DNA from: an uncultured Flavobacteriales bacterium
Lineage (GTDB): Bacteria; Bacteroidota; Bacteroidia; Flavobacteriales_D; Sanyastnellaceae
Assembly: GCA_905478325.1 (NCBI GenBank)
Contig: CAJQIB010000008.1
Coordinates: forward strand, 1-64,000
Direction: 5' to 3'
Length of the DNA stretch: 64,000 bases
Shown: one piece after another, positions 34,904 through 43,700 of the stretch
How the letters are laid out: each line of letters opens with the position of its first letter
Position numbering within the stretch: the stretch's first letter is position 1
Program-made: the position numbers and the translations under genes
Notes under the pieces: model-generated
The model's database searches: none
The model's input: the letters and a program-made list of their open reading frames with translations, nothing else
Told to the model about the DNA's origin: nothing

Positions 34904-36151
34904 TCAATAACCGTTGGCTAACATCCGTACAGGATTCTCTAAAAATGCTTTGAAGTCTTGTAAGAAAGAAGCCCCTGAAGCTCCATCCACAACACGGTGG
35001 TCACAACTGAGCGTGACTTTCATGACATGGCCTGGAACAACCGCTCCATCTCGCACAACGGGCACAGCGTTGATTCCACCAATGGCTAAAATGCACGCAT
35101 CTGGAGCGTTGATGATTGCCGTAAACTCATCAATACCAAACATGCCCAAGTTCGAAATGGTAAAGGTGTTTCCTTCCCAGTCGCTTGGCTGCAGTTTTTT
35201 ATCCTTGGCTTTGCCCGCAAAATCCCGGACCTCTGCCCCAATTTGAGACAAGCGTTTTCCGTCTGCATGTCGCACAACGGGCACGAGCAATCCGTCTTCT
35301 ACAGCAACGGCCACACCGATATGAACATGCTCGTTGTATCGAATGCGATCTTCCAACCAGCTACTATTCACAGCGGGGTGTTTTTTCAACGCAAGTGCAG
35401 CCGCTTTCACGACCATGTCATTGAAACTGATTTTGACCTCTCCCGCGTCATTGATTGACTTACGAGCATCCATGGCTGTATCCATTTCGATGCTCACCGT
35501 CAGATAAAAGTGAGGCGCCGAAAACTTGCTCTCCGCCAAACGGCGTGCAATGGTTTTCCGCATTTGACTGACTCCCACCTCTGTGAATCGTTCTACCCCT
35601 GGCGCCGCTGTATTCGAGCCATTAAAGCCTTCCACATCACGCTTGACAATCCGACCGGCATCTCCTGACCCGGGGATTTGAGAGACATTAATGCCTCGCT
35701 CTTCCGCCAACTTTCGAGCCAATGGCGACGCTTTTAAACGACCCGTATTGGCAGAAACTGGAGCTGGAGCGGCAACAGGGGTTACGCTCGCGGCAACAGG
35801 AGCCACTGGCGCGGGTGCCGGTTTTGGCGCGGGTGCCGGAGCAGGTGCCGACTTTTCTTCAGCGACTGGAGCTGCCTCAAGGGCAGACTCGAGCAATGCA
35901 GAGATGTCTTCTCCTTTCTCGCCCAAAATGCACAGCAAGCTGTCCACTGGAGCCGCTCCACCCTGTTCTACTCCGATGTGCAATAACACACCATCGAAGA
36001 AGGACTCGAATTCCATGGTCGCTTTATCGGTCTCAATCTCGGCGAGAAGCTCCCCGTTTTCGACCTCATCTCCTACTTTTTTCAGCCATGAAGCGACGAC
36101 CCCCTCGGTCATCGTGTCGCTCAATTTCGGCATGCGTATAATCTCAGCCAT
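34904..36151 (-). CDS. pdhC: Pyruvate dehydrogenase E2, dihydrolipoamide acetyltransferase
   Basis: E2 (415 aa) passes the acetyl group from E1 to CoA. Residues 1-76 form one lipoyl domain (MPKLSDTMTEG, lipoylated Lys in EIETDKATMEFES). An Ala-Pro linker spans about 95-140. The peripheral-subunit-binding domain is SPLARKLAEERGINVSQIPG to GRIVKRDVEGF. The catalytic domain from about residue 190 ends with the active-site motif CDHRVVDGASGASFL. It follows the E1 alpha gene by 30 bp. The E1 beta and E3 genes are not in the window. Confidence 0.95.
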   Translation of the reverse strand: MAEIIRMPKLSDTMTEGVVASWLKKVGDEVENGELLAEIETDKATMEFESFFDGVLLHIGVEQGGAAPVDSLLCILGEKGEDISALLESALEAAPVAEEKSAPAPAPAPKPAPAPVAPVAASVTPVAAPAPVSANTGRLKASPLARKLAEERGINVSQIPGSGDAGRIVKRDVEGFNGSNTAAPGVERFTEVGVSQMRKTIARRLAESKFSAPHFYLTVSIEMDTAMDARKSINDAGEVKISFNDMVVKAAALALKKHPAVNSSWLEDRIRYNEHVHIGVAVAVEDGLLVPVVRHADGKRLSQIGAEVRDFAGKAKDKKLQPSDWEGNTFTISNLGMFGIDEFTAIINAPDACILAIGGINAVPVVRDGAVVPGHVMKVTLSCDHRVVDGASGASFLQDFKAFLENPVRMLANGY

Positions 36152-36181
36152 GGTTCCGAGTGATTCGTTGTAATTCGCTGG

Positions 36182-37267
36182 TCAATCTTTTACGAAAGGA
36201 TAATCCTCCGTCTTGTAAACGTCCTCGTACAATTCGTGCGCTTCAGGATAAGGACTCTCCTCTGCGAAAACGATCGCCTCTTCAACTTGAGCTTTCACCT
36301 CCTTCTCCACTTGTTTCAGTTCCTCTTCAGAGTTCCATCCCCGCTCGAGCAATGTGTTGCGCACATGAAGAATGGGATCTTTGTCCTGGTATTCATGCAA
36401 TTCATCCTTCGTTCGATACTTCTGTGGATCGGACATAGAGTGCCCCTTGTATCGATAGGTTTGGATATCCAACAGCGTTGGACCCTCCCCTGCTCGGCCT
36501 CGGTCTGCGGCTCGCTTTACGGCAGCACAAACCAGTTCTGGGCTCATCCCATCTACTGTTTCCGCTGGCATGCGGTAACTCGCGCCGAGCATCTCCAATT
36601 CCGTCACGTTCGTTGTACGCTCAACAGATGTGCCCATGGCATATTTGTTGTTCTCGACAATAAAGATGACGGGGAGTTTCCAAAGCATCGCCATGTTGAA
36701 CGTTTCGTGCAATATCCCTTGCCGAGCGGCACCGTCTCCAAAGAAGCACATGGTGACGTGATCTTCGTTGCGGTATTTGTCCGCGAAGGCAATGCCTGCT
36801 CCGAGTCCAATCTGTCCTCCTACAATGCCATGTCCTCCGAAAAGATTCCGCTCTTTATCGAACATGTGCATGGACCCCCCTTTTCCCTTGCTCGTTCCGG
36901 TTTTCCTACCGTAAAGCTCAGCCATCACAAACTTGGGGTCCGTTCCAAGAGACAATGGATGCGCATGATCGCGATAAGCTGTGACCATGCGATCACTTGG
37001 ACGAACCGCTTCTGAGATTCCAGCTAGGATAGCCTCTTGTCCAATGTACAAATGGCAAAATCCTCCAAATTTTTGTTGGATATACAGCTGTCCGCAACGT
37101 TCCTCAAACTTCCGCATGAGATACATATCGCGAAACCAGCGCTGATATACTTCCTTGTTGTGCTCAATAGCACCACCGTTTGAGGCACCTTCTCCGTCCT
37201 TCTTCTTCGTGGAATTCTTGGGAGAAACCGCCTTGCTTGGTCGCTTTGCTTGCGTTGTAATGGCCAT
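36182..37267 (-). CDS. pdhA: Pyruvate dehydrogenase E1 component, alpha subunit
   Basis: E1 alpha (361 aa) decarboxylates pyruvate with thiamine diphosphate together with a beta subunit encoded elsewhere. RKFEERCGQLYIQQKFGGF, YRDHAHPLSLG, the TPP motif FGDGAARQGILHETFNMA to VENNKYAMGTS, and the phosphorylation-loop equivalent YRYKGHSMSDPQKYR are visible. A basic, low-complexity N-terminus of about 30 residues (Lys/Ser-rich) precedes the domain. A perfect -7 box lies 21 bp before the ATG. It leads a two-gene unit with pdhC. Confidence 0.95.
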   Translation of the reverse strand: MAITTQAKRPSKAVSPKNSTKKKDGEGASNGGAIEHNKEVYQRWFRDMYLMRKFEERCGQLYIQQKFGGFCHLYIGQEAILAGISEAVRPSDRMVTAYRDHAHPLSLGTDPKFVMAELYGRKTGTSKGKGGSMHMFDKERNLFGGHGIVGGQIGLGAGIAFADKYRNEDHVTMCFFGDGAARQGILHETFNMAMLWKLPVIFIVENNKYAMGTSVERTTNVTELEMLGASYRMPAETVDGMSPELVCAAVKRAADRGRAGEGPTLLDIQTYRYKGHSMSDPQKYRTKDELHEYQDKDPILHVRNTLLERGWNSEEELKQVEKEVKAQVEEAIVFAEESPYPEAHELYEDVYKTEDYPFVKD

Positions 37268-37288
37268 GACTAGTCAATTCTGTAACAA

Positions 37289-37296
37289 CAAATATA
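37289..37296 (-). promoter_or_regulatory. -7 promoter box (TATATTTG) for pdhA-pdhC
   Basis: This is a perfect TAnnTTTG, 21 nt before the pdhA ATG, predicting a leader of about 15 nt. Confidence 0.6.
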
Positions 37297-37355
37297 GCGG
37301 GCGATTTTAGATGAATCATCCGAATAGAATAGCAAACCGCAAGAAACATCTCGCG

Positions 37356-37374
37356 TCGTGTATTTATGACACGA
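37356..37374. repeat. Inverted repeat between pdhA and the VTC gene
   Basis: TCGTGT and ACACGA flank a 7-nt AT-rich spacer in the 203-bp divergent intergenic region. It may be an operator for either gene; no regulator can be named. Six-base arms can arise by chance. Confidence 0.3.
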
Positions 37375-37470
37375 AATCACGGCTAAATCGCAGTCTCAAA
37401 TTCACCTGCAATTATCCAACTCTTGGCACTATGTTAAACCAATTATAGACAGCGGCTCATTCAATTGAGA

Positions 37471-38274
37471 ATGGTTAACTTTACCTCCTTGAACCTGCCC
37501 GAAACTCTTTCGAAATTGAACCCCATTGGCTTGGAAGCTATGGACGGTGCTGAGCTAATGAACCGACTGGATCAAAAGTTCCTCGTGCTTGCGGATTGGA
37601 TTCCATCGTTGGTCGAACAGTGTAGCGAGCATTACTCGATTTTGGAGGTCAATGGCGAACGGATTACCCAATACGAGAATCAATTTATAGAAACTCCAGG
37701 GCGTGACTCGTTTGAGAATCATGTTCGAGGGAGAAAGAATCGGTTCAAAGCGCGCATTCGTCGCTACGGATCGAACGGAATCTCGTTTCTCGAAGTCAAG
37801 CACAAGACGGTTCATGGTCGAACCTTGAAAGATCGCGTTCTCCGCCCAAAGGAACAGCCTTGGAATGCGGCCTTGAATGCCAACGAGCGAAGCTTTTTGA
37901 ATGAGCATTACCCTTACGACAGGGGAGAATTGACTGCCATGCAGTGCACTTTTAATCGGTGCACTTTGGTCTCTATTGAACGCCAAGAACGCGTCACGAT
38001 TGATTCGAACATTCAATTCCATTCGAAAGAAACGCGTGAGGAACTCCGAGGGCTAGCCATTTTGGAGGTGAAACAAATGCGCATTGACCGACTGTCACCC
38101 ATTCATTCGGCTCTCAAAAGCTTCATTGGACACCCGCCACCTTTAGGCCGGTCAACGAGTCTATCTAAGTTTGTCATTGGTATGCTACTTTTGAACCCCG
38201 AGTTACCAACCCGAACCTATCGTTCCGTATTGCGGAGTATTCGGGGACTAATTGATTATAAAGCCACGAGATGA
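37471..38274 (+). CDS. VTC-domain (polyphosphate polymerase-like) protein
   Basis: This 267-aa cytoplasmic protein belongs to the VTC/CYTH tunnel-fold superfamily. NRLDQKFLVLADWI, TQYENQFIETPG, KNRFKARIRRYG and FLEVKHKTVHGRTLKDR provide the basic residues that line the tunnel, with ILEVKQ near the end. Eukaryotic VTC4 uses this fold to make polyphosphate. Bacterial copies paired with DUF4956 are uncharacterised, so polyphosphate or triphosphate chemistry is inference. I chose the ATG at 37471 over a TTG six bases earlier. Its stop overlaps the next ATG by 4 bp. Confidence 0.82.
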   Translation: MVNFTSLNLPETLSKLNPIGLEAMDGAELMNRLDQKFLVLADWIPSLVEQCSEHYSILEVNGERITQYENQFIETPGRDSFENHVRGRKNRFKARIRRYGSNGISFLEVKHKTVHGRTLKDRVLRPKEQPWNAALNANERSFLNEHYPYDRGELTAMQCTFNRCTLVSIERQERVTIDSNIQFHSKETREELRGLAILEVKQMRIDRLSPIHSALKSFIGHPPPLGRSTSLSKFVIGMLLLNPELPTRTYRSVLRSIRGLIDYKATR

Positions 38275-38885
38275 ACGAAATGCTCTCTTCTTTTTTGATT
38301 GCCTTTGGAGGCAACCTACTTTCCAGCCTTGTGCTCATATTGGGCATTTACCATCAAGTGTCCAAGCGGCGAGATTACGTATTCACGTTCATTTTGGTGA
38401 GCACAGCAATCTTCTTGCTTTGCAATTTGCTGATGGGGGTCAAAATCGACTTAGCTTTTGCGCTGGGCTTGTTTGCCATCTTTGGAATCATCCGCTACCG
38501 GACAGATGCCATTCCAATTCGAGAGATGACCTATCTCTTTGTTGTCATTGCCTTGGCTGTTCTCAATGCCTTGGCGCCCGGCTCTACGTCATTCCTGCTG
38601 ATTGTCACCGCAAATATCCTAGTGTGGATTTTAACGCTGGTTCTAGACCGTATTTGGTCCATTCGCCATGTTGCTAACAAAGTTGTTGTTTACGATCGCG
38701 TAGACTTGCTACATGAAGGGAAACGCGCTGAATTAATCCGCGATCTCGAGACACGAACTGGCGTTGAAGTCGTGCGCATTGAGATTGGGAAAGTGGATCT
38801 CTTGCGCGATACAGCGGTCATCAAAGTCCACTTCGACGGGGACAAGCAGCCCGGCCATTTTGAAGGCGGAGCGAGTGAAGGATAA
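38271..38885 (+). CDS. DUF4956 membrane protein
   Basis: The protein is 204 aa. Four hydrophobic segments in the first 125 residues include SSLVLILGIYHQV, FTFILVSTAIFLLCNLLMG, DLAFALGLFAIFGIIRYR and TSFLLIVTANILVWILTL. A cytoplasmic alpha/beta tail follows (RDLETRTGVEVVRIEIGKVD). The FGIIRYRTDAIPIREM run is a DUF4956 hallmark. These proteins are regularly encoded next to VTC-domain proteins and probably form a membrane complex with them. Overlap with the upstream gene (ATGA) supports tight co-expression. Confidence 0.85.
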   Translation: MNEMLSSFLIAFGGNLLSSLVLILGIYHQVSKRRDYVFTFILVSTAIFLLCNLLMGVKIDLAFALGLFAIFGIIRYRTDAIPIREMTYLFVVIALAVLNALAPGSTSFLLIVTANILVWILTLVLDRIWSIRHVANKVVVYDRVDLLHEGKRAELIRDLETRTGVEVVRIEIGKVDLLRDTAVIKVHFDGDKQPGHFEGGASEG

Positions 38886-38906
38886 GAAGGGCTGCAACCT
38901 CAATCC

Positions 38907-39392
38907 CTAAGACTCAATCTTCTGAATCAAGACTACAGCGTGCGCGCTCACGCCTTCTTCAGTCCCAACAAAACCGAGCTTTTCGGTTGTCGTAGCCTTG
39001 ATGCTGACTTGGTGCATTTCGACCCCTAATAAACCCGAAATGCACTGCCTCATCTCCTCGATGTGAGGAGACACTTTTGGAAGTTGCAAACACAACGTGC
39101 AATCCAAATTCCCCAGCTCCCAACCGCGATCCGTAATCAAATCATAGGTTCTTTGAAGCAGCTTCTTAGAGTCGATGCCTTTGTATGCCGGGTCTGTGTC
39201 TGGAAAGTGATACCCTATGTCTCGTAAGGCGAGTGCGCCCAACAAGGCATCACATATTACATGCAATACCACGTCCGCATCACTATGGCCATGCGCCCCT
39301 TTCGTATGTGGAACTTGGATTCCTCCCAACCAGAAGGGGTGGCCTTCTTTTAGCTCGTGTACGTCATATCCGTAACCGATTCGAAATGCCAT
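38907..39392 (-). CDS. ispF: 2-C-methyl-D-erythritol 2,4-cyclodiphosphate synthase
   Basis: IspF (161 aa) cyclises CDP-methylerythritol 2-phosphate in the MEP isoprenoid pathway. The metal motif GYDVHE is at the N-terminus, [21 protein letters not shown] carries further ligands, and [15 protein letters not shown] and [12 protein letters not shown] are conserved. The homotrimer binds zinc. The gene follows porV by 18 bp and is probably read through with porU-porV, although the pathways are unrelated. MEP isoprenoids feed the carotene that Blh cleaves. Confidence 0.96.
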   Translation of the reverse strand: MAFRIGYGYDVHELKEGHPFWLGGIQVPHTKGAHGHSDADVVLHVICDALLGALALRDIGYHFPDTDPAYKGIDSKKLLQRTYDLITDRGWELGNLDCTLCLQLPKVSPHIEEMRQCISGLLGVEMHQVSIKATTTEKLGFVGTEEGVSAHAVVLIQKIES

Positions 39393-39410
39393 GATCCTGC
39401 GCTGCTTGAC

Positions 39411-40760
39411 TTAATCCTCCGAGTCTCCGCTGGAATTGACCAGGTCACGGAACTGCAAACGCAGCGTGAAGCGCAGCGTATTGGCAAGCGGATTTTGCTG
39501 ACGCGTTGAAATGAGGTAACTCAAGTCCACTGTAAACACCGTGTACTTGATCCCAGCACCCAATGTGATGAATTGACGTGCACCTTTTGAACGATGCTCA
39601 TTGAAGAACCCTGTTCGGAATGCAAAAACATCGTTGTAGAGATACTCAATTCCTCCGCCGATGTTCCATTCTCTGATCTCTTCCCTCAAAATACTTCCTT
39701 CCTCGACGATGTACTCGTCCGCTGCATTGATAATTTGGTCCCCATTTCTATCTAAATCAATATCATTTACGACACCATCGCCATTGACATCGGATGTGAC
39801 AGGGCCAACGAAATATGCCCTGCCCGGTGCATCAAAGAAACTTTGCAACATGCCCGTGGCAACTCCAACGTTAGGATCATATCCACTTACAATGATATCT
39901 CTGTCCTCTTGGGCATAAATTGGAGAGGTTGGCACCAATAATTTATTTGCATCAGCCGTGAAAGTCAGGCTATTGTAATCATCCAACTTCATCGTCAACG
40001 CCGATCCTAGCTTCAAATTTGTGGGAATGAAGTCCCGATCCGCTGATTCTGAATAGCTCATCTTAGCGCCTATGTTCGAAATATTCACTCCCCAATTGAA
40101 CGCCGCATCACGGCCTGCAAATTTGGTTCGAGGATTGGAATAAAATGCGCTGATGTCAACGGCAACAGAACGTCCTGGCTTGGAGTTCGCACCCAAGACA
40201 TTTGTTCCTCCTGTCAAATTCGAATTGATGAATCTTCCCGCAATTCCGCCGCTGAATTTATCACTCAGTTTCTGACTGTATCCTACATCCAAGCTAAACT
40301 CAGCAGGCTGAAAGTCCCGAATGGTCGTTCCTGACTCGTCTGTAAAGGTGATGTTACCCAAGCTAAAGTAACGAAGAGCAGCACCCCACGCTTGTCGCTT
40401 GTTGATGCGTTTGACACCCGAGAGATAGGCCAAATTCATGTCGTCCACAAGAGCACGCAGCCAAGGCGCATAGCTCAAGCTGAATTCCACTTCATTCTCA
40501 CTGAAAGCCATTTTTGCTGGATTCCAATGCAGGCTATTCGCGTCCGGCGATAGCGCTACACCAGCATCTCCCAAGGCTCCAGAACGCGAATCCGGCCCAA
40601 TCATTAGGAACGGAACAGCCGTTGTTATGGTATTGAGCTGCACTTGTTGAGACACCTCTCCCGGGGTCAATTGAGCTTGAAGGCCCGAAAAACTAAAGGA
40701 AAGCAGAACAGCAACTACAGCTGCGCGGCGGGAAAAAGACAACGTGTTGTTCAATCGCAT
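39411..40760 (-). CDS. porV: T9SS outer membrane protein PorV (LptO)
   Basis: PorV (449 aa) is a FadL-like beta-barrel that carries T9SS cargo from the translocon to the attachment complex with PorU. A signal peptide (RRAAVVAVLLSFSFSGLQAQ) is followed by the PorV signature TAVPFLMIGPDSRSGALGDAG and SLHWNPAKMAF. The end, FITLGAGIKYTVFTVDLSYL, is also typical. Between residues about 318 and 357, where most PorV proteins go straight from SFFDAPG to EEL, there is an extra segment with two dockerin-like calcium loops (DVNGDGVVNDID and DRNGDQIINAAD). An ATG at 40799 overlapping the porU stop is an alternative start. Confidence 0.93.
   Translation of the reverse strand: MRLNNTLSFSRRAAVVAVLLSFSFSGLQAQLTPGEVSQQVQLNTITTAVPFLMIGPDSRSGALGDAGVALSPDANSLHWNPAKMAFSENEVEFSLSYAPWLRALVDDMNLAYLSGVKRINKRQAWGAALRYFSLGNITFTDESGTTIRDFQPAEFSLDVGYSQKLSDKFSGGIAGRFINSNLTGGTNVLGANSKPGRSVAVDISAFYSNPRTKFAGRDAAFNWGVNISNIGAKMSYSESADRDFIPTNLKLGSALTMKLDDYNSLTFTADANKLLVPTSPIYAQEDRDIIVSGYDPNVGVATGMLQSFFDAPGRAYFVGPVTSDVNGDGVVNDIDLDRNGDQIINAADEYIVEEGSILREEIREWNIGGGIEYLYNDVFAFRTGFFNEHRSKGARQFITLGAGIKYTVFTVDLSYLISTRQQNPLANTLRFTLRLQFRDLVNSSGDSED
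39700..39800 (-). other. Dockerin-like calcium-loop insertion in porV
   Basis: Two adjacent 12-residue loops follow the D-x-N-x-D-x-x-[VI]-x-x-x-D pattern of dockerin/EF-hand sites. They sit in what should be a surface loop of the barrel. Confidence 0.65.
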
Positions 40761-40798
40761 GGCGACGTGAAAGGTAAAGCGCAAAATTAAAAAATCCA

Positions 40799-43700
40799 TT
40801 ATGGTCGCAGAACGATGATTTGGTCGGCATATTGCACGATTCCCCCTGTTTCTGTATTGACGGTCAAACGGAATACATAGACCCCTGCAGGCACGGATTG
40901 ACCATCAGTTCCTCCCGCAGAATTCCAACGCAACGACTCGGTGCGAAATCCTTCTTGCTCCCAAGGCTGTTCCGATCGATAAACCAATTGTCCCGCGTTC
41001 GAGAAGACCTCCAAGGTCGCAACACCCGACTGGCAGGCTTGATTGTGTTCAAGAGAAAACTGAAAGACGTCTGTTGAGGGGTTCGGATAAGCCACAACCT
41101 GGCCAAGCGCCGATTCAAAATCGTCGTACACCTCGAATTCAATCTCCGCTTTGCCTTTGTTATTTTGAACATCCCACACCACCAACTCCAATTGATGGGG
41201 CCCTGATTCTAAATCTTCAAACGGATAGCGAACCGTTCCGCGGATGTACGTATTCAAATCGGCCATGTAGAATCCGTTCAAAACGACACTTTCGCTTGAC
41301 TCCCCATCGAGCGTGGCCTTGATATCGTGACCAATTCCGACACCTGCCGCATTGATCCCCCCCTCGTCAAAAATCCGTGCCAAGAGCATGGGATGGCTAT
41401 GGGTGATGCCCCCGGTGCGAAACAGCGTATCGTTCAGGAAAAGCGAAACAGTCGGGGGAGTTTCATCAAGGGTGAATTCATCATTGACGCCCCCAATAAT
41501 AAAAGCTTGAGAAGCTCCGTGTGCATCCGTACTATCGGAAACAGCATAGCAACTAATTCGGCCTTCAGCAAAAGAAAAATCGATGTCCCTTGGGACGATA
41601 AATTCCAAGGCAAAGACACCGGCCTCAACGCTCGCCACCCCTTGGTGCAAGATGTTTCGGAATACTTCAAAAACATGTGGATTGGGGCCATTGTCGTTGT
41701 TAAGCGACATGACTTGAGACGGTTTGTCAAAAACCTTAACATAAACCAATCCGTCAAATTCAGGCATTAAAGCTCCAACCTCATCGCGAACCGTTCCTTC
41801 CACCAAAACAACATCCAGTGCTTTTATGGTGTCTGGCAGGGATTCTATCACCACGTTTTTACGCGGGTAGTTCAACCGAAGCGCAACATCTCCTAACAGG
41901 GTGAAGTTCCGTTTATTCGAGGTATTCGAGACTTGGGGGTCGTTTTTCGTGACACGCGCTATATCTCCTAACCTCAACGGCTCAGATTCCGTGTCTTGCA
42001 GCGCAATGTCATAAAACGCACGATTTAACTGCTGATTCGAACCACTGAACACAACGCGTGTGGTCGTGAGCATGGCGATGGCACCTCCAAGAGGGTTCAT
42101 AACCATCATTTCACCAGCAGATTCGACACCTGGGTCATCAAACCGAGCCAATTCACAGGTCGCCGTCATGAATAGCGGCATATTGGTTTTGTTCTCCCAC
42201 TCTTGGATCGTTGTCGTATTGAGAACACGCTCATGAGACCACCCCCGCGAACCACCATGACCGATGTAATTCATGATCAACGCCCCCTCGTTGACCTGGC
42301 GATCAATGAATTCCTGGGCATCCGGATACCGCTCCCCACCGGGGGTACTCCATTGCGGATATGCGTCTAAGTATATTTTATTGACATCGTATTCCGGGTG
42401 ATTCTGAGCCAGGGTATTTGCATGCTCATCCGAATTCACCATGTGCTCATCTTCGGTCGGCCCACCATTGCCATCCATGTCATCCGCAACAAAACAAATG
42501 ATATTCCTCCAGGAGCCTGAAGAGCTGGCGTTCACATCTTCGCAATCCAGTCCCGGCAAGACTGGTTGGGAACGCTTCATATACGCTTCGACTTTGGATA
42601 CCATTGCATCCGCTTCAGCAGCGCTAGAGCACGGGATGCGACCGACACCAATGGCCATCTTATCGCCAATGCCCTCACCGTATTCATCTTCCAAAAAACC
42701 AAAGAAATCATCACTCACATAGCTTCCTGTTGGGCTCAAGGAGTTTTCGCTTTGATACGTGATTACAAACGGGGATTGCATCAAGTTTACCCGATTCGCA
42801 AACGTTCCATCCCCCATGATCTGCAAATACTTCGGCGGGGCTACACCATTTTGAAGCGCTCGGTCACGCAACATCATCATCAACATTTTCACTGCGGTTG
42901 GATCTGTGTTCCCGCTTGAAAACGCATCGAATACAGCGCGTTGGGTGGTAACCAAAACACTCAACCCCTCTTCTGCATGCAGTTCTGCCAAACGCTCAGC
43001 TGCGGGTAAATAATTGGCCCGCGTGATGACAACCAAATCCGCTTGCTCCACTCCGTGCAGATCCAACGGTTTAACAGGTCCATGGAAATCAGGCGTCTTA
43101 AAATTGTACCCCTTGAACAATGCAAAGCGCCTTGGCTCATCCGCCAGAGAGCGGAAGACCGCTTCGCCAGACTCGGTATCGTCCCAAGTCACTCGTTTAG
43201 GTTGATTGTGCTTTGAAACATCCCAAATACCCAAGAGACTCTCCGCATTCAAGACAGCATATGCTACCACTGCACCCTCTTCCACTGCGTCCGCGTCAAA
43301 CTCCAACTGCGATTGGGCCATGCGCAATGAGCATTCCTGAGAGATTCGGAGGTAATCAAGCCAACCAATGGCGGTTGGCACAGCTGGGTCAAAAGAAACC
43401 TGAACTTGATGCTGCGCGGTCACACCACTGCCAGTAGGCTGTCCCAAATCAAAGTTTCCACTTGCTAGATTAGCGACATTGCTCACAGAGCCGTCGCTTG
43501 TGTAGGAGGGCGATGCCACCGCTTCGACCCCATTCACGTTGAAATTAAATATGCTCGAAGAGCCCATGGATTGGGCCGCCACCTTAAAATCCAATCGACC
43601 GGGCGTCATCGTGGCAAATGGGACATCAAAATTCACCACCCGAGAGCTGGTGTTCTGAAAGGACTCTCCAAACCACTCGCGCCCTGAACGATTGGGGCTT

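Noticed and set aside
36236-37015. Long (259-codon) plus-strand frame opposite pdhA
   Set aside because: It lies wholly inside the clearly conserved pdhA gene on the other strand and has no recognisable domain.
34904-37267. Complete pyruvate dehydrogenase operon
   Set aside because: Only E1 alpha and E2 are present; no E1 beta or E3 gene occurs in the window.
37422-37438. Sigma-54-like promoter (TTGGCAC) before the VTC gene
   Set aside because: The -24 half is good, but the -12 half reads TTAAA where TTGCA is needed; the essential GC is missing at the right distance.
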